From assembly GCF_034359465.1 (NCBI RefSeq), contig NZ_CP110820.1:612501-676500 (forward strand): a stretch of DNA of 64,000 nucleotides, in the 5' to 3' direction. A program made the position numbers and the translations under genes. The stretch is from Candidatus Bandiella woodruffii. Lineage in GTDB: Bacteria; Pseudomonadota; Alphaproteobacteria; Rickettsiales; Midichloriaceae. The stretch's first letter is position 1, and each line of letters begins with the position of its first letter. This document shows, piece after piece, positions 18,318-27,761 of this stretch. The notes under the pieces are model-generated. The model had not been told where the DNA came from and did no database searches. It was given only the letters and a program-made list of their open reading frames with translations.

Positions 18318-18412
18318 GGAAGCTGAAAATGAGGGCAAAGTATTTGCCAATCCGGTCAGGTTCGAAAGAAAGCAGCCATGGTAAAAATCTTTGGGTCTCA
18401 GTTTTCGCTTCC
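18318..18412 (+). ncRNA. ffs: Signal recognition particle RNA (4.5S type)
   Basis: The conserved SRP domain IV core is present: GGTCAGG-TTCGAAAGA-AAGCAGCC (18354-18377), with the apical tetraloop-type turn and the asymmetric internal loop that binds Ffh. The arms fold into one long hairpin: GGAAGC (18318-18323) pairs with GCTTCC (18407-18412), GAAAA with TTTTC, and GAG with CTC. A run of six T (18413-18418) follows directly and acts as terminator. Total about 95 nt, the bacterial small SRP RNA size. It guides Ffh to signal sequences of nascent inner-membrane proteins. It sits in the gap between an IS and alr and is easily missed by ORF-based annotation. Confidence 0.93.
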
Positions 18413-18418
18413 TTTTTT
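18413..18418 (+). terminator. Terminator T-run of SRP RNA
   Basis: Six T immediately after the closing stem of the SRP RNA hairpin. The alr start codon follows 25 bases later, so alr must have its own promoter or depend on read-through. Confidence 0.6.
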
Positions 18419-18442
18419 AATCTTACTTGCTCATCACATCGT

Positions 18443-19528
18443 ATGCATAGTTTTCAGGCGCTTGACAGTCAGTATATCAAGATCAACTTATTAAACGTAG
18501 CAAAAAATTATCTAAAGCTGAAATCAATGCTTAAAGATGCTTCAGTAGTTTGTTCAGCAGTTGTAAAAGCCAATGCATACGGGCTTGGTATCAAAGAAGT
18601 TTCTGAAATATTACATCAATATGGCTGTTGCGACTTTTGGGTGATGAATATAGAAGAGGCACTCATTGTAAGAGAGACCTCACCTCATGCTAATATATAT
18701 GTATTTCAGGGAGTCAATGGGGTGGAGGAGTTAAAAGCCATGTTACATTACAAGTTAGTGCCTGTTGTTTCACACACAAGGCAGTTGGAAATAATTAATA
18801 ACTTCCCCAATCATCCAATAGAAGTTATACTAAATTTTGACACTGGCATTGGAAGAGATGGCTTTCAGTTAGAAGAAATTGAACAGCTAAATTTAAAGTA
18901 TTGTGATATACGTTATGTAATGAGCCATCTTTCGCGCTCTGAGATAAAAGAACACCCATTTAATGAAGAACAACTGCAAGCTGTTAAATCGCTGAAAGAA
19001 CGTTTTCCCAATAGCAAATTTACATTCTCCAATTCAGGTGGAATATTTTTAGGCCAAAATTACCATTTTGATTTGGTAAGACCAGGTGGAGCATTGTATG
19101 GGGTTAATATCTTGGAAGGCAAGAAGAACCCAATGCTTAATGTTGTGGAATTTAATGCAAGTGTGCTCAACCATAAAATTTTCAATAAAGCACACTCCAT
19201 AGGTTACGGAGGCACATATAAAGTCAACAAGGGAGATAAGGTTTTAATTTTAAACACCGGTTATTACGATGGTTATAGAAGAGTGCTAAGCAATAAATCT
19301 AGAGTTTATGCGGAAGGGTTTTATCTTCCAGTAATAGGCGTTGTGAGTATGAATCTGACAGCTGTTGATGCAAATCAATTACCAGATGAGCTATTTCATA
19401 CGATAAAAAATGTTGAATTAATTGGAGAAAAAATTACTATTGAGGAGATCGCGAAGTTAGCTAATACTGATCAGAGGGAAATTTTAACCAACCTCCAATA
19501 CAATTGTAAAAGAATTTATATAAAATGA
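18443..19528 (+). CDS. alr: Alanine racemase
   Basis: PLP enzyme interconverting L- and D-alanine for peptidoglycan. 361 residues. The PLP Lys is in AVVKANAYGLG. RPGGALYG, GYGGTYKV and GYYDGYRR mark the C-terminal domain; the catalytic Tyr is in SIGYGGTY. The usual GRVCMD motif is changed to GVVSMN. Start set at ATG 18443 since the longer frame would run through the SRP RNA. Overlaps mlaE by four bases (ATGA). Confidence 0.93.
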   Translation: MHSFQALDSQYIKINLLNVAKNYLKLKSMLKDASVVCSAVVKANAYGLGIKEVSEILHQYGCCDFWVMNIEEALIVRETSPHANIYVFQGVNGVEELKAMLHYKLVPVVSHTRQLEIINNFPNHPIEVILNFDTGIGRDGFQLEEIEQLNLKYCDIRYVMSHLSRSEIKEHPFNEEQLQAVKSLKERFPNSKFTFSNSGGIFLGQNYHFDLVRPGGALYGVNILEGKKNPMLNVVEFNASVLNHKIFNKAHSIGYGGTYKVNKGDKVLILNTGYYDGYRRVLSNKSRVYAEGFYLPVIGVVSMNLTAVDANQLPDELFHTIKNVELIGEKITIEEIAKLANTDQREILTNLQYNCKRIYIK

Positions 19529-20307
19529 ATTTACTGATTTATATACAAACATTGGGCAGAATGTTTTTAAGCTTCATGGAGAGTGTTGGACAACTGACGA
19601 TGTTTTTTTGCGAAATACTTGCAAATTTGTTCACTCCCCCAATATTCGTTAGAAGAATATTACAACAGTTGGTGGCTGTAGGGTTCTATTCATTACCTGT
19701 AATCGGATTGACTGCAATTTTTACAGGAGCTGTCTTGGCCTTACAAACATATACGGGATTTTCCAGAATGAATGCGGAAAGTTCAGTCGCATCTGTGCTG
19801 GTAATATCAATTACTAGAGAACTTGGACCAGTTTTGGCAGGCCTAATGTTGGCCGGAAGAGTTGCCGGGTCTATTGCTGCCGAGATTGGGACCATGAAAA
19901 TTACAGAGCAGGTAGATGCACTTTATACCTTAAACACTCATCCAATTAAATATCTAATCATCCCAAAAGTTATCGCAGGCATTCTGGTACTACCTGCATT
20001 AGTTTTAGTAGCGGATATAATTGGGATTTTTGGGGGTTATCTAGTGGCTGTATATAAAATAGGATTTGAGTATCACTCGTATCTAGATGCCACATTTAAG
20101 GCCTTGGAAACTCAGGATGTGATGTCTGGTTTAATCAAAGCAGCTGTTTTTGGCTTTATAGTAACGTTGGTGGGATGTTTTTATGGGTATAACACTTCTG
20201 GGGGAGCAAGTGGCGTTGGTATCGCAGCTACTCAGTCAGTTGTTACTGCTTCTATTTTAATTCTACTTCTAAATTACGTTATCACAGGATTATTATTTAC
20301 TCAGTGA
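19525..20307 (+). CDS. mlaE: MlaE-family lipid ABC transporter permease
   Basis: Inner-membrane permease of the Mla phospholipid trafficking system that maintains outer-membrane lipid asymmetry. 260 residues with about five to six helices and the family's RELGPVLAGLMLAGRVAGSI and AAEIGTMKITEQVDAL segments, plus GCFYGYNTSGGASGVG near the end. Forms a unit with the ATPase gene four bases downstream. Confidence 0.94.
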   Translation: MNLLIYIQTLGRMFLSFMESVGQLTMFFCEILANLFTPPIFVRRILQQLVAVGFYSLPVIGLTAIFTGAVLALQTYTGFSRMNAESSVASVLVISITRELGPVLAGLMLAGRVAGSIAAEIGTMKITEQVDALYTLNTHPIKYLIIPKVIAGILVLPALVLVADIIGIFGGYLVAVYKIGFEYHSYLDATFKALETQDVMSGLIKAAVFGFIVTLVGCFYGYNTSGGASGVGIAATQSVVTASILILLLNYVITGLLFTQ

Positions 20308-20311
20308 AACC

Positions 20312-21070
20312 ATGTCCAGAAACACATTAATATCAGTTAAACACCTAAGTAAAAGTTTTGGTTCCAAAAAAGTATTGAGCGACATCAATTTTAATGTTGT
20401 GAAAGGCGAATCTTTTGTTGTGATTGGTGGCTCTGGAAGTGGCAAGTCTGTGCTTTTAAAATGCATCGCAGGGCTTTTGGACCCAGATGAAAACAGCAAA
20501 GTGACAATCAAAGATGAAAATGTCACGCACATGCACATCATTGAGAGGAAAAACTTTTTAAAAAAATTCAGCATGCTGTTTCAAAACAACGCATTGTTTG
20601 ACAGCTTGCCGATCTGGCACAATATTTGTTTTAGTTTAATTAACTCTGGCGTATTGGACAGTGCAAAAGCAAAAGAGCATGCGGTTGAAAAATTAGAGTT
20701 AGTTGGATTAAAAACCGATGTTTTGGATTTATACCCATCGGAACTATCTGGGGGAATGCAAAAGAGAGTGGCAATTGCAAGAGCTATAGCTACAAACCCA
20801 GAAATCATATTTTTTGACGAACCAACTTCAGGGCTTGACCCAATTATGTCTGATACCATCACAACCTTAATTGCAAGCATAAGCGAAAAACTGAAATCCA
20901 CTACTATCACAATTACACACGACATTAAAGTGATGGAAAAAATTGCAGATAAAGTGTCGTTACTAAAAGATGGGAAGTTGATTTGGGTTGACAGCCTAAA
21001 AAACACTTTAGCGAGCGAAGATACATACGTGAAGTTGTTTTTAAATACGCACACACCGCTAGTAAACTAA
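20312..21070 (+). CDS. mlaF: MlaF-type ABC transporter ATP-binding protein
   Basis: ATPase partner of MlaE. 252 residues: Walker A GGSGSGKSVLLK (about residues 36-47), Q-loop LFQNNALFDSLP, signature LSGGMQKRVAIARA, Walker B IIFFDEPTSGLDP, switch His in ITHDIK. The FFDEPTSGLDPI form is typical of MlaF/Ttg2A. No mlaD, mlaC or mlaB gene is adjacent. Confidence 0.94.
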   Translation: MSRNTLISVKHLSKSFGSKKVLSDINFNVVKGESFVVIGGSGSGKSVLLKCIAGLLDPDENSKVTIKDENVTHMHIIERKNFLKKFSMLFQNNALFDSLPIWHNICFSLINSGVLDSAKAKEHAVEKLELVGLKTDVLDLYPSELSGGMQKRVAIARAIATNPEIIFFDEPTSGLDPIMSDTITTLIASISEKLKSTTITITHDIKVMEKIADKVSLLKDGKLIWVDSLKNTLASEDTYVKLFLNTHTPLVN

Positions 21071-21173
21071 GCATTGGGAATTTTACAAAATAACTTTCCT
21101 TTTAATAAAACCACTTTTTTATTGATTTTTTTTAATATAACCGCTAGGTTATTGGCTACGTTATTTTCCATAT

Positions 21174-21250
21174 GTGTCCTTAGCTCAGCTGGACAGAGCA
21201 ACAGCCTTCTAAGCTGTGGGTCGGAGGTTCGAATCCTCCAGGACACACCA
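21174..21250 (+). tRNA. tRNA-Arg (anticodon UCU)
   Basis: 77 bases including the encoded CCA. Acceptor GTGTCCT (21174-21180) pairs with AGGACAC (21240-21246). The anticodon stem ACAGC/GCTGT closes the loop CTTCTAA with anticodon TCT; the T arm GGAGG-TTCGAAT-CCTCC is perfect. It reads AGA codons, the main Arg codon in such AT-rich genomes. Its 3' end is only 15 bases before the lptF start. Confidence 0.97.
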
Positions 21251-21265
21251 TTAATCAGATTCATA

Positions 21266-22363
21266 ATGCATTTTTACGAAAGATATATATGTAAAAGTTT
21301 GCTTCTGCCTTTCTTAATCATTACTTTTTCCATCGTTGGAATAGCGTGGATAATACAGTCGATTAGGTATCTGGAAATAGTACTTAACAACGGAGCAAAA
21401 ATAGCCGATTTTGCAAAGTTGACCTCCTATCTTATCCCACTTTTGCTTTTCATTGTGCTGCCGATTTCGCTGTTTTTTACCGTTTATTATACTTATAGAA
21501 AACTTATGCATGATAGGGAGATTACAGCCCTATATTCTTTTGGAGTCAGCAAAATAGCGATAGTTAGAATTTTTACGATTTTCTCTATTTTCGCTATGCT
21601 TTTACATTATTTTGTTTCCATTTATTTACTACCAGTAAGCACAAATGCATTTAAAAAGTTGAGATTTACAATCGACCAAAATTCAATAATTAATCTGATA
21701 CAGTTCAACACCTTCATCTCAAAAATTAATGGGATCACGATATACATAGAAAAAAAAGACCAAGATAACCTGTTGCAAAATATCTTTATACACAGCTCCC
21801 AAAATCCAGAGAAAGATATAACTTTTGTGGCCAGTTCTGGTAAATTTTACAACACCGACTCGCGCTTAAAACTTATTTTAAACAATGGTTCCAAATTAGA
21901 GCTAAACCATGCTGATAAAAGATATTCTTTGGTTAAATTTGATAAATATTCAATGGATAGCTTTGGTGATACGGCTGTTGCTCAGTCAATATCCAAGCAA
22001 GACCCATATGCATTAGGTATTGCCGAACTGTTGTTTTCTAACAGCTTTCCAGTTGACGAAACCCCAAAGTTCAGAGCACAAGGTCATTTTAGGCTGTTGT
22101 GGCCGCTGACTTCTATTTCTATTGTTATGAGTATGCTTTTCTTTCTAACTCAGCATGAACAAGTCAGAACACAAGGGATGAAGCCAACTATATATGCATT
22201 CACCTCATTATTGGTAATAATAGCATCTGCACTAGCTTTATACACATTGGGCCATAGTAATCAAAAATATTATATTTTAATGTACCTGCTGAACATAATA
22301 ATTCCCCTGATTGTAGCGATTAGACTTTATTCATCCACTAAAAACAGGTTGCTGCATGGTTAG
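21266..22363 (+). CDS. lptF: LptF/LptG-family LPS transport permease
   Basis: 365 residues. Three helices at the N-terminus (about 10-30, 50-75, 95-120), a periplasmic beta-jellyroll domain (about 125-265) and three C-terminal helices: the YjgP/YjgQ architecture of the LptB2FG extractor, which lifts LPS from the inner membrane. The N-terminal MHFYERYICKSLLLPFLIITF is typical. The pair member lptG is not adjacent, so LptF versus LptG is not certain. ATG 21266 chosen because a longer frame would pass through tRNA-Arg. Confidence 0.87.
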   Translation: MHFYERYICKSLLLPFLIITFSIVGIAWIIQSIRYLEIVLNNGAKIADFAKLTSYLIPLLLFIVLPISLFFTVYYTYRKLMHDREITALYSFGVSKIAIVRIFTIFSIFAMLLHYFVSIYLLPVSTNAFKKLRFTIDQNSIINLIQFNTFISKINGITIYIEKKDQDNLLQNIFIHSSQNPEKDITFVASSGKFYNTDSRLKLILNNGSKLELNHADKRYSLVKFDKYSMDSFGDTAVAQSISKQDPYALGIAELLFSNSFPVDETPKFRAQGHFRLLWPLTSISIVMSMLFFLTQHEQVRTQGMKPTIYAFTSLLVIIASALALYTLGHSNQKYYILMYLLNIIIPLIVAIRLYSSTKNRLLHG

Positions 22364-22369
22364 GCTTAT

Positions 22370-22425
22370 GCAACGCGCTCTTTTTGAAATTATCTGTTGT
22401 CTACAAATTCTCCAACTAAAAGTAG
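22370..22425 (-). repeat. Dispersed palindromic repeat PR-5 (left arm only)
   Basis: The complement reads AGTTGGAGAATTTGTAGACAACAGA and AAAAAGAGCG, matching the left arm of PR-3 (GTTGATGAAATTTATAGACGACAGAG, AAAAGAGCG). The rest is absent. Confidence 0.5.
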
Positions 22426-22537
22426 CTTTATGCTATAAGGTACCCATTATGAAACCAAGTAAAAAAACTATCGCACCGCGTCGCAAATTGTGCAAACAGA
22501 TCGTTTGAAGCTTGTTGCAATTCTGAATATTTATCTT

Positions 22538-22565
22538 TTCACATTTTTACAAAGTATGCTACAAT
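22538..22565 (+). promoter_or_regulatory. Possible pepA promoter
   Basis: TTCACA (22538-22543) and TACAAT (22560-22565), 16-base spacer, 37 bases before the start codon. Confidence 0.4.
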
Positions 22566-22602
22566 GTCTATCTCTGATTAAATATTTTATCAAGGTTGTA
22601 TT

Positions 22603-24111
22603 ATGAGATTCAAATTTGACAAATCTTCTTCTTTTAAGATTGGCGATGTAAACGTGTTTTTTGTTACTAATGCGTCAGCAGACACATTACAGTTACCTCA
22701 TCTCTTACAAACTGAAAGTGAAGATGTAAAAGAAACCCTGCAGCTATATAGAAAGGATTCCTTAGGAAAATTTGGAGAGATATCAGTTATCACGGTAAAA
22801 GCACAAGGTGGGCTGAAAAAATTTATCTTTTGTGGTATTGGCGAGGCTAAAGACCTGAGTAAGCTTCAGGTTCAGGAACTGGGTGGAATTATTGCAAGCA
22901 AGTTAAATGCATGTAAATTGGAGCAAGCTAATATCATTATAGATGGTAAGGAAACAGAATCACAAGGTGAGCTTTTTGCTGTTAATATAGCGGAGGGAAT
23001 TAAGTTGAAGAATTATTGTTTCGATAAATATTTCAAGGATAAAAAAGAAACTAACAAACTATATCTAAAAGAAATCACGTTTTACACGCAATATACGAAC
23101 TTGGAAGCTCTATTCTCTGAAAGAGAGAAAATCATCGACAGCACCAATTTCACAAGAGATTTGGTTTCTGAACCGGCTAATGTTTTAAACCCAGAAGCAT
23201 TTGTTGATGTCTGTAAAGAATTGGAGGCGCTTGGAGTTAAAGTAACTGTCCTAGACAAGAAGCAATTGAAGTCCTTAAACATGAACGCTCTTCTTGGAGT
23301 TGGGCAAGGTAGTAATAGTGGCACATATGTGGTTACAATGGAGTGGAATGGCGCAAAAGATCAAAAAGACTCACAGCCAATAGCGTTCGTTGGTAAAGGG
23401 ATAACATTTGACACCGGTGGTATAAATTTAAAGCCGTCTGGCCCCTCCATTAGTATGATGAAATACGACATGGGTGGAGCAGCGGTAGTTACAGGTCTGA
23501 TCAGATCTTTAGCTTCAAGAAAAGCAAAAGTAAATGTGATAGGCGCAATAGGATTAGCTGAGAATATGCCATCGGGCAATGCTCAAAGGCCTGGTGATGT
23601 TGTTACTTCAATGTCTGGCCAAACCATAGAGGTTGACAATACAGATGCAGAAGGCAGGTTGTTATTAAGCGATGTGATGTGGTATACACAGGAAACTTTT
23701 AAGCCCAAAATCATGATAGATTTAGCTACTCTAACAGGTGCAATCGTTATTGCTTTAGGGCACCACAATGCTGGTCTTTTTAGTGATGATGATGAACTAG
23801 TAAGTCAATTAACAAAAGCTGGGCTCAACACCGGGGAAAAAGTTTGGAGACTACCTTTAGGACAATGTTACGATGAGTTAATCAACTCCAATATTGCCGA
23901 TGTAAAGAACGTTGGCAAAGACGGGGCCGGCAGCATAACTGCTGCGCAATTTCTCAAGCGCTTTGTTAAAAAAGGTTGTATTTGGGCGCATATAGATATA
24001 GCAGGCGTTGTTTGGCTTGATAACGGAGGGAAGCTTTCTCCTCGTGGCGCGACCGGTTATGGGGTAAGGTTGCTTAACGAATTTTTAATTCAAAATTACG
24101 AACCAAAGTAA
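22603..24111 (+). CDS. pepA: Leucyl aminopeptidase (M17 family)
   Basis: Two-metal aminopeptidase releasing N-terminal Leu and others; cytosolic hexamer. 502 residues. The catalytic domain is intact: VGKGITFDTGGINLKPS (metal Lys and Asp), MKYDMGGAAVV, the signature NTDAEGRLLLSD, DLATLTGA and HIDIAGV near the C-terminus. Single gene with its own likely promoter. Confidence 0.97.
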   Translation: MRFKFDKSSSFKIGDVNVFFVTNASADTLQLPHLLQTESEDVKETLQLYRKDSLGKFGEISVITVKAQGGLKKFIFCGIGEAKDLSKLQVQELGGIIASKLNACKLEQANIIIDGKETESQGELFAVNIAEGIKLKNYCFDKYFKDKKETNKLYLKEITFYTQYTNLEALFSEREKIIDSTNFTRDLVSEPANVLNPEAFVDVCKELEALGVKVTVLDKKQLKSLNMNALLGVGQGSNSGTYVVTMEWNGAKDQKDSQPIAFVGKGITFDTGGINLKPSGPSISMMKYDMGGAAVVTGLIRSLASRKAKVNVIGAIGLAENMPSGNAQRPGDVVTSMSGQTIEVDNTDAEGRLLLSDVMWYTQETFKPKIMIDLATLTGAIVIALGHHNAGLFSDDDELVSQLTKAGLNTGEKVWRLPLGQCYDELINSNIADVKNVGKDGAGSITAAQFLKRFVKKGCIWAHIDIAGVVWLDNGGKLSPRGATGYGVRLLNEFLIQNYEPK

Positions 24112-24146
24112 ATACACCACTAAACTTTTATCAGAGGAGCAAAGAT

Positions 24147-24572
24147 ATGAATGAGCCAATAGTCAAACTTCCAAAAAACTATAAGCCTACAGAAGATGAA
24201 GAATACATGAATCCACTACAGTTGGAATATTTTAGGCAAAAACTCCTGGTTTGGAAAGAAAATCTGAAAAAAGATTCTATGGAAACGATGGATAACTTAA
24301 AAAATGAAAACCTGAATGAGCCAGATTTGAACGATAGAGCGTCGGTTGAAACTGAAGTAAGCTTTGAATTAAGAACCAGAGACAGATATAGGAAATTAAT
24401 AGAAAAGATAGATGCGGCTTTGCAAAGAATTAAAACTGGGAGCTATGGTTTTTGCGTTAAAAGTTTTGAACCAATAGGGATTAAAAGGTTGGAAGCAAGA
24501 CCTATTGCAACACTGAGCATAAACGCTCAAGAAGAACATGAAAGGGCAGAAAAGGTATACAGCGACGAGTAA
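24147..24572 (+). CDS. dksA: DksA-type RNA polymerase regulator
   Basis: 141 residues. Coiled-coil hairpin with the tip region LNDRASVETE (an acidic DxxDxA-like tip that enters the RNA polymerase secondary channel), then the C-terminal globular domain YGFC...EPIGIKRLEARPIA. Of the four zinc-finger cysteines of E. coli DksA only the first remains (CVKS and SINA replace the CxxC pairs). This is the zinc-free form common in alphaproteobacteria. It should modulate rRNA and stress promoters. Ribosome site AGAGGAGC upstream. Confidence 0.93.
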   Translation: MNEPIVKLPKNYKPTEDEEYMNPLQLEYFRQKLLVWKENLKKDSMETMDNLKNENLNEPDLNDRASVETEVSFELRTRDRYRKLIEKIDAALQRIKTGSYGFCVKSFEPIGIKRLEARPIATLSINAQEEHERAEKVYSDE

Positions 24573-24614
24573 TACCAGCTTGTTCTCTGCTTAAAAAATA
24601 TACAAGAAGTTTTA

Positions 24615-26441
24615 ATGAACGAGATTGATATAAAAAGGGGAATATCAGTCATTAGAAACAGTGTGAAGAATTTAGATTCAAGACCTGGTATATATAAGAT
24701 GATTGGCAGTGCTGATGAAATATTATACATCGGCAAAGCCAAAAATCTTGCCAAGAGAGTCTCGCAATATGCCCATGTTTCAAAGTTACCATATCGATTA
24801 AAAAGAATGGTCTCCTTGTTGCATAAAATAGATGTTTTAACCACAAAAACTGAGACACAAGCGTTGATCTTGGAATCTGATTTGATCAAAACGACTCAGC
24901 CAAAATACAATGTAGCTCTTAAAGACGATAAATCTTTCGCATATCTGGCCCTGGATAATGACCATGATTTTCCAAAGATGCGTAAGTTTAGAGGGAAAAA
25001 ACAATCTAATGCAATTTATTACGGCCCCTTCTTGTCAGTTGAAAAATTGGATAAAACAATAGTTGAACTACAAAAATTATTTTTAATTCGCAACTGTTCA
25101 GATCATTACTTCGCGACAAGAAAAAGACCATGCTTAATGTATCAGATAAAAAGATGTAGTGCACCTTGTGTGGGAAAAATTACAAAAGAAGGTTACAACA
25201 GGTCCATCAACGATTTAAAGTTATTTTTAGCGGGTAAAACAAAAAAAATACACACGAATTTTATGGATGAAATGCACCATTTTAGTGATAAGTTAGAATA
25301 TGAAAAAGCAGCAAGTATACGGGATAAAATACGTTTATTAACCTATATCCAATCAAAGAATGTGTTTCATAAATTGGCTGAAAAAAACATAGACATATTT
25401 ATTATACACGAAGAAAAAAACGAGCAAGAATTTTGCATTCAGGTGTTCATGGTAAGGGATGGACATAATTTTGGCAGTAAGTTGCAGTTTTTAGATAGGC
25501 ATCCTGGTGTGTTTAAAGATGAGGCACTGTCAAGGTATATCGTACAGTTCTATCAAAATAAACCGATCCCCAAAGAAATTTGGAGCAACATTGACATTAA
25601 AGATACACAGAGCATTTCAGCGGTTTTGGCAAAAAAGATAAAAATCACTACTCCTAAAACTGGGGAAAAGAAAAATGTCATAGAATTTGCGTTAGATAAC
25701 ACCAAAGATGCATATAAACAATACCTGGATAATAATCTGGCTAAGGCCGAAATATTCAATGAATTAGCCATAAAATTTGATCTCCTTCATAGCCCAGAAA
25801 CCATAGAAGTTTATGACAACAGCCATAACCACGGTTCTTATGCGGTTGGATGTATGATAGCTGTAGGGCAAGAGGGGTTTATCAAAAATGCTTACAGAAA
25901 GTATAGCATGACTAATTCTGAGATCTCGATGGACGACTTCGCGATGCTTAAAGAAGTGATGAAACGCAGATTTGGCAAGCCATCAAAAGAGATTAGGGTG
26001 CCAGATTTAATCATTATAGATGGTGGCAAAGGACAATTATCTGCCGTTTGTTCTGAATTGGAGAAGCTTGGTATATCAAATACTCACGTAATTGCTATGT
26101 CTAAAGGGCCTGACCGAAATGCTGGCAGAGAATTTTTTCATCAACCTGGGAGGCAGGCTTTTCAACTGGAAAAAGACAGCAAATTGCTATTGTTCTTACA
26201 AAAAATTAGAGATGAAGCTCATAGATTTGCTATCACCTCTCACAGGAAACTCATCAGACAGAGCGTCCAAAAATCCGGGCTGGATAATATCAAGGGCATT
26301 GGGGATAAAAGAAAAAAAATATTGCTTTCGCATTTTGGCTCAATAAATCAGTTGAAATCTGCAAGCCAGGAGGATATAGCTAAAGTGAAAGGGCTCAATC
26401 AAAAATTGGCCAAAAGTATTTTTCAGTATATAAGTGAATGA
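24615..26441 (+). CDS. uvrC: Excinuclease ABC subunit C
   Basis: Makes the two incisions of nucleotide excision repair. 608 residues. N-terminal GIY-YIG nuclease (PGIYKMIGSADEILYIGKAKNL), central Cys-rich segment (CLMYQIKRCSAPCVG), UVR domain (DKLEYEKAASIRDKI), the RNase H-like endonuclease (ETIEVYDNSHNHGSYAVG with its catalytic Asp) and a C-terminal helix-hairpin-helix pair (LDNIKGIGDKRKKILL). Overlaps pgsA by four bases. Confidence 0.97.
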   Translation: MNEIDIKRGISVIRNSVKNLDSRPGIYKMIGSADEILYIGKAKNLAKRVSQYAHVSKLPYRLKRMVSLLHKIDVLTTKTETQALILESDLIKTTQPKYNVALKDDKSFAYLALDNDHDFPKMRKFRGKKQSNAIYYGPFLSVEKLDKTIVELQKLFLIRNCSDHYFATRKRPCLMYQIKRCSAPCVGKITKEGYNRSINDLKLFLAGKTKKIHTNFMDEMHHFSDKLEYEKAASIRDKIRLLTYIQSKNVFHKLAEKNIDIFIIHEEKNEQEFCIQVFMVRDGHNFGSKLQFLDRHPGVFKDEALSRYIVQFYQNKPIPKEIWSNIDIKDTQSISAVLAKKIKITTPKTGEKKNVIEFALDNTKDAYKQYLDNNLAKAEIFNELAIKFDLLHSPETIEVYDNSHNHGSYAVGCMIAVGQEGFIKNAYRKYSMTNSEISMDDFAMLKEVMKRRFGKPSKEIRVPDLIIIDGGKGQLSAVCSELEKLGISNTHVIAMSKGPDRNAGREFFHQPGRQAFQLEKDSKLLLFLQKIRDEAHRFAITSHRKLIRQSVQKSGLDNIKGIGDKRKKILLSHFGSINQLKSASQEDIAKVKGLNQKLAKSIFQYISE

Positions 26442-27019
26442 GAAATTTAGACGCTAGAATGCAAAAAAATATACCAAATATTCTAACTTTATTGAGAATA
26501 TTGCTGATTCCTGTTTTGGTCGCTGTTTTTTATATAGAATCAAAGTTTGCTCATTATGTTGCAGTTAGTATATTTATCTTTGCAAGCATTACGGACTACT
26601 TTGATGGCGCCCTAGCAAGAGCCTGGAAAGTGCAATCAGACTTTGGCAAGGTGTTGGATCCCATTGCAGACAAACTACTTGTAGCAGCAACTCTTATGAT
26701 GATGGTAGACAAAGGAATTGCGCCAGTTTTGCCAACCCTTGTAATATTATGCAGGGAAATTTTAGTATCAGGAATGCGGGAGCATTTGGCTGAACTGAAG
26801 GTGCAAGTGAGCCTTCCAGTAAGCCGTTTAGCAAAGATAAAAACCGCAGCTCAGATGGCTGCAATTATCATTTTATTGCTTGGGGAAAACACAACCGGAT
26901 TTAGGTACACAGACCTCTTGGGTAAAGTTGCCATATGGACTGCAGCTGTCCTAACTGCAATAACTGGCTATGCTTACCTACAAAAAGGAATAAAAAATGG
27001 GAGTGTTGCCATAAGATAG
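26438..27019 (+). CDS. pgsA: CDP-diacylglycerol-glycerol-3-phosphate 3-phosphatidyltransferase
   Basis: Makes phosphatidylglycerophosphate, the precursor of phosphatidylglycerol. 193 residues, several helices, with the CDP-alcohol transferase motif DYFDGALARAWKVQSDFG followed by VLDPIADK (the DGxxAR...GxxxDxxxD pattern complete). The last six residues (GSVAIR) and the stop are supplied by ISa copy C; the native end was near residue 187, so the enzyme is probably still active. Confidence 0.93.
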   Translation: MRNLDARMQKNIPNILTLLRILLIPVLVAVFYIESKFAHYVAVSIFIFASITDYFDGALARAWKVQSDFGKVLDPIADKLLVAATLMMMVDKGIAPVLPTLVILCREILVSGMREHLAELKVQVSLPVSRLAKIKTAAQMAAIIILLLGENTTGFRYTDLLGKVAIWTAAVLTAITGYAYLQKGIKNGSVAIR

Positions 27020-27688
27020 ATAAGATGCTAAAATGAATATAGCGAGCAACAAAGAAAATAGAAATATGAATACAGAGTGTAAAAAATGCAGTAGCAGTAA
27101 ATACGTTAAGAATGGTAATATTAGGGGTATGCAAAGGTATAAATGCAAAGAGTGTGGATGTAATTTTACAAACACTAAATTAAGAGGCTGTTCGCCAGAG
27201 ATGAAGGCTCTGGCAGTGTTATTGTACAGCATGGGAAAAAGTAGCTTTAGATGGCTAGGGAAATTATTTAAAGTAGCTCATACTAGCGTATATAAGTGGA
27301 TAATACTGTATGCTAAAAAGATACCAAGACCAACAGTGCCGGAAGAATTGAGAGAAGTTGAAATAGATGAGATGTGGCATTTTGTAGATTCAAAAAAAAA
27401 CAAATTATGGATATGGAAAGCCTATAGTAGGGAGCTCAAGAGAGTTGTTGCCTGGGTGGTTGGTAAGCGTAACGTTACAACCTTTAGAAAATTGTGGAAA
27501 ATCATAAGTAGAGATAATTGCACTTATTACACAGACGCTTGGTCTGTTTATTCAGAGGTTATACCTCGCCATCAACATGTTGTTGGCAAACAACATACAC
27601 TCTCAATTGAGTCCAATAACTCAAACACAAGGCACAGAATTGCAAGAATGACCAGAAAAACAAAGGTAGTTTCAAAATCTGAAGAAGT
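26999..27688 (+). mobile_element. ISa copy C, 3' part replaced by a group II intron
   Basis: Left end GGGAGTGTTGCC at 26999 and about 690 bp of ISa. At GAAGAAGT the ISa sequence stops and the intron begins. The expected rest of ISa (TGTCGATCTTACG to the right terminal repeat) is not found after the intron. Confidence 0.92.
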
Positions 27689-27761
27689 GTGCGCCGGGCA
27701 TGAGGTAAGAGCAAAGGGTTCAAGTCCCTTATGGGCTGAGATAGAGCGGTCCATTAGCTGA
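27033..27761 (+). pseudogene. ISa copy C transposase: frames fused by 9 A, then cut by the intron
   Basis: Here the A-run is nine, so both halves read as one frame: DSKKNKLWIWKAYSRELKRV links the zinc-ribbon/HTH part to the DDE part without slippage. It keeps the first and second Asp (IDEMW, TDAW, the latter changed from TDDW) and the Glu (SIESNNS). The C-terminus after KSEEV is intron sequence (CAGHEVRAKG). The last helix is lost, so the protein is probably dead, although it would be made constitutively. Confidence 0.8.

Noticed and set aside
18329-18442. N-terminal extension of alanine racemase
   Set aside because: The extension translates the SRP RNA and its terminator; alr homology begins at MHSFQALDSQYIKINL.
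21074-21265. N-terminal extension of LptF
   Set aside because: It would translate through tRNA-Arg.
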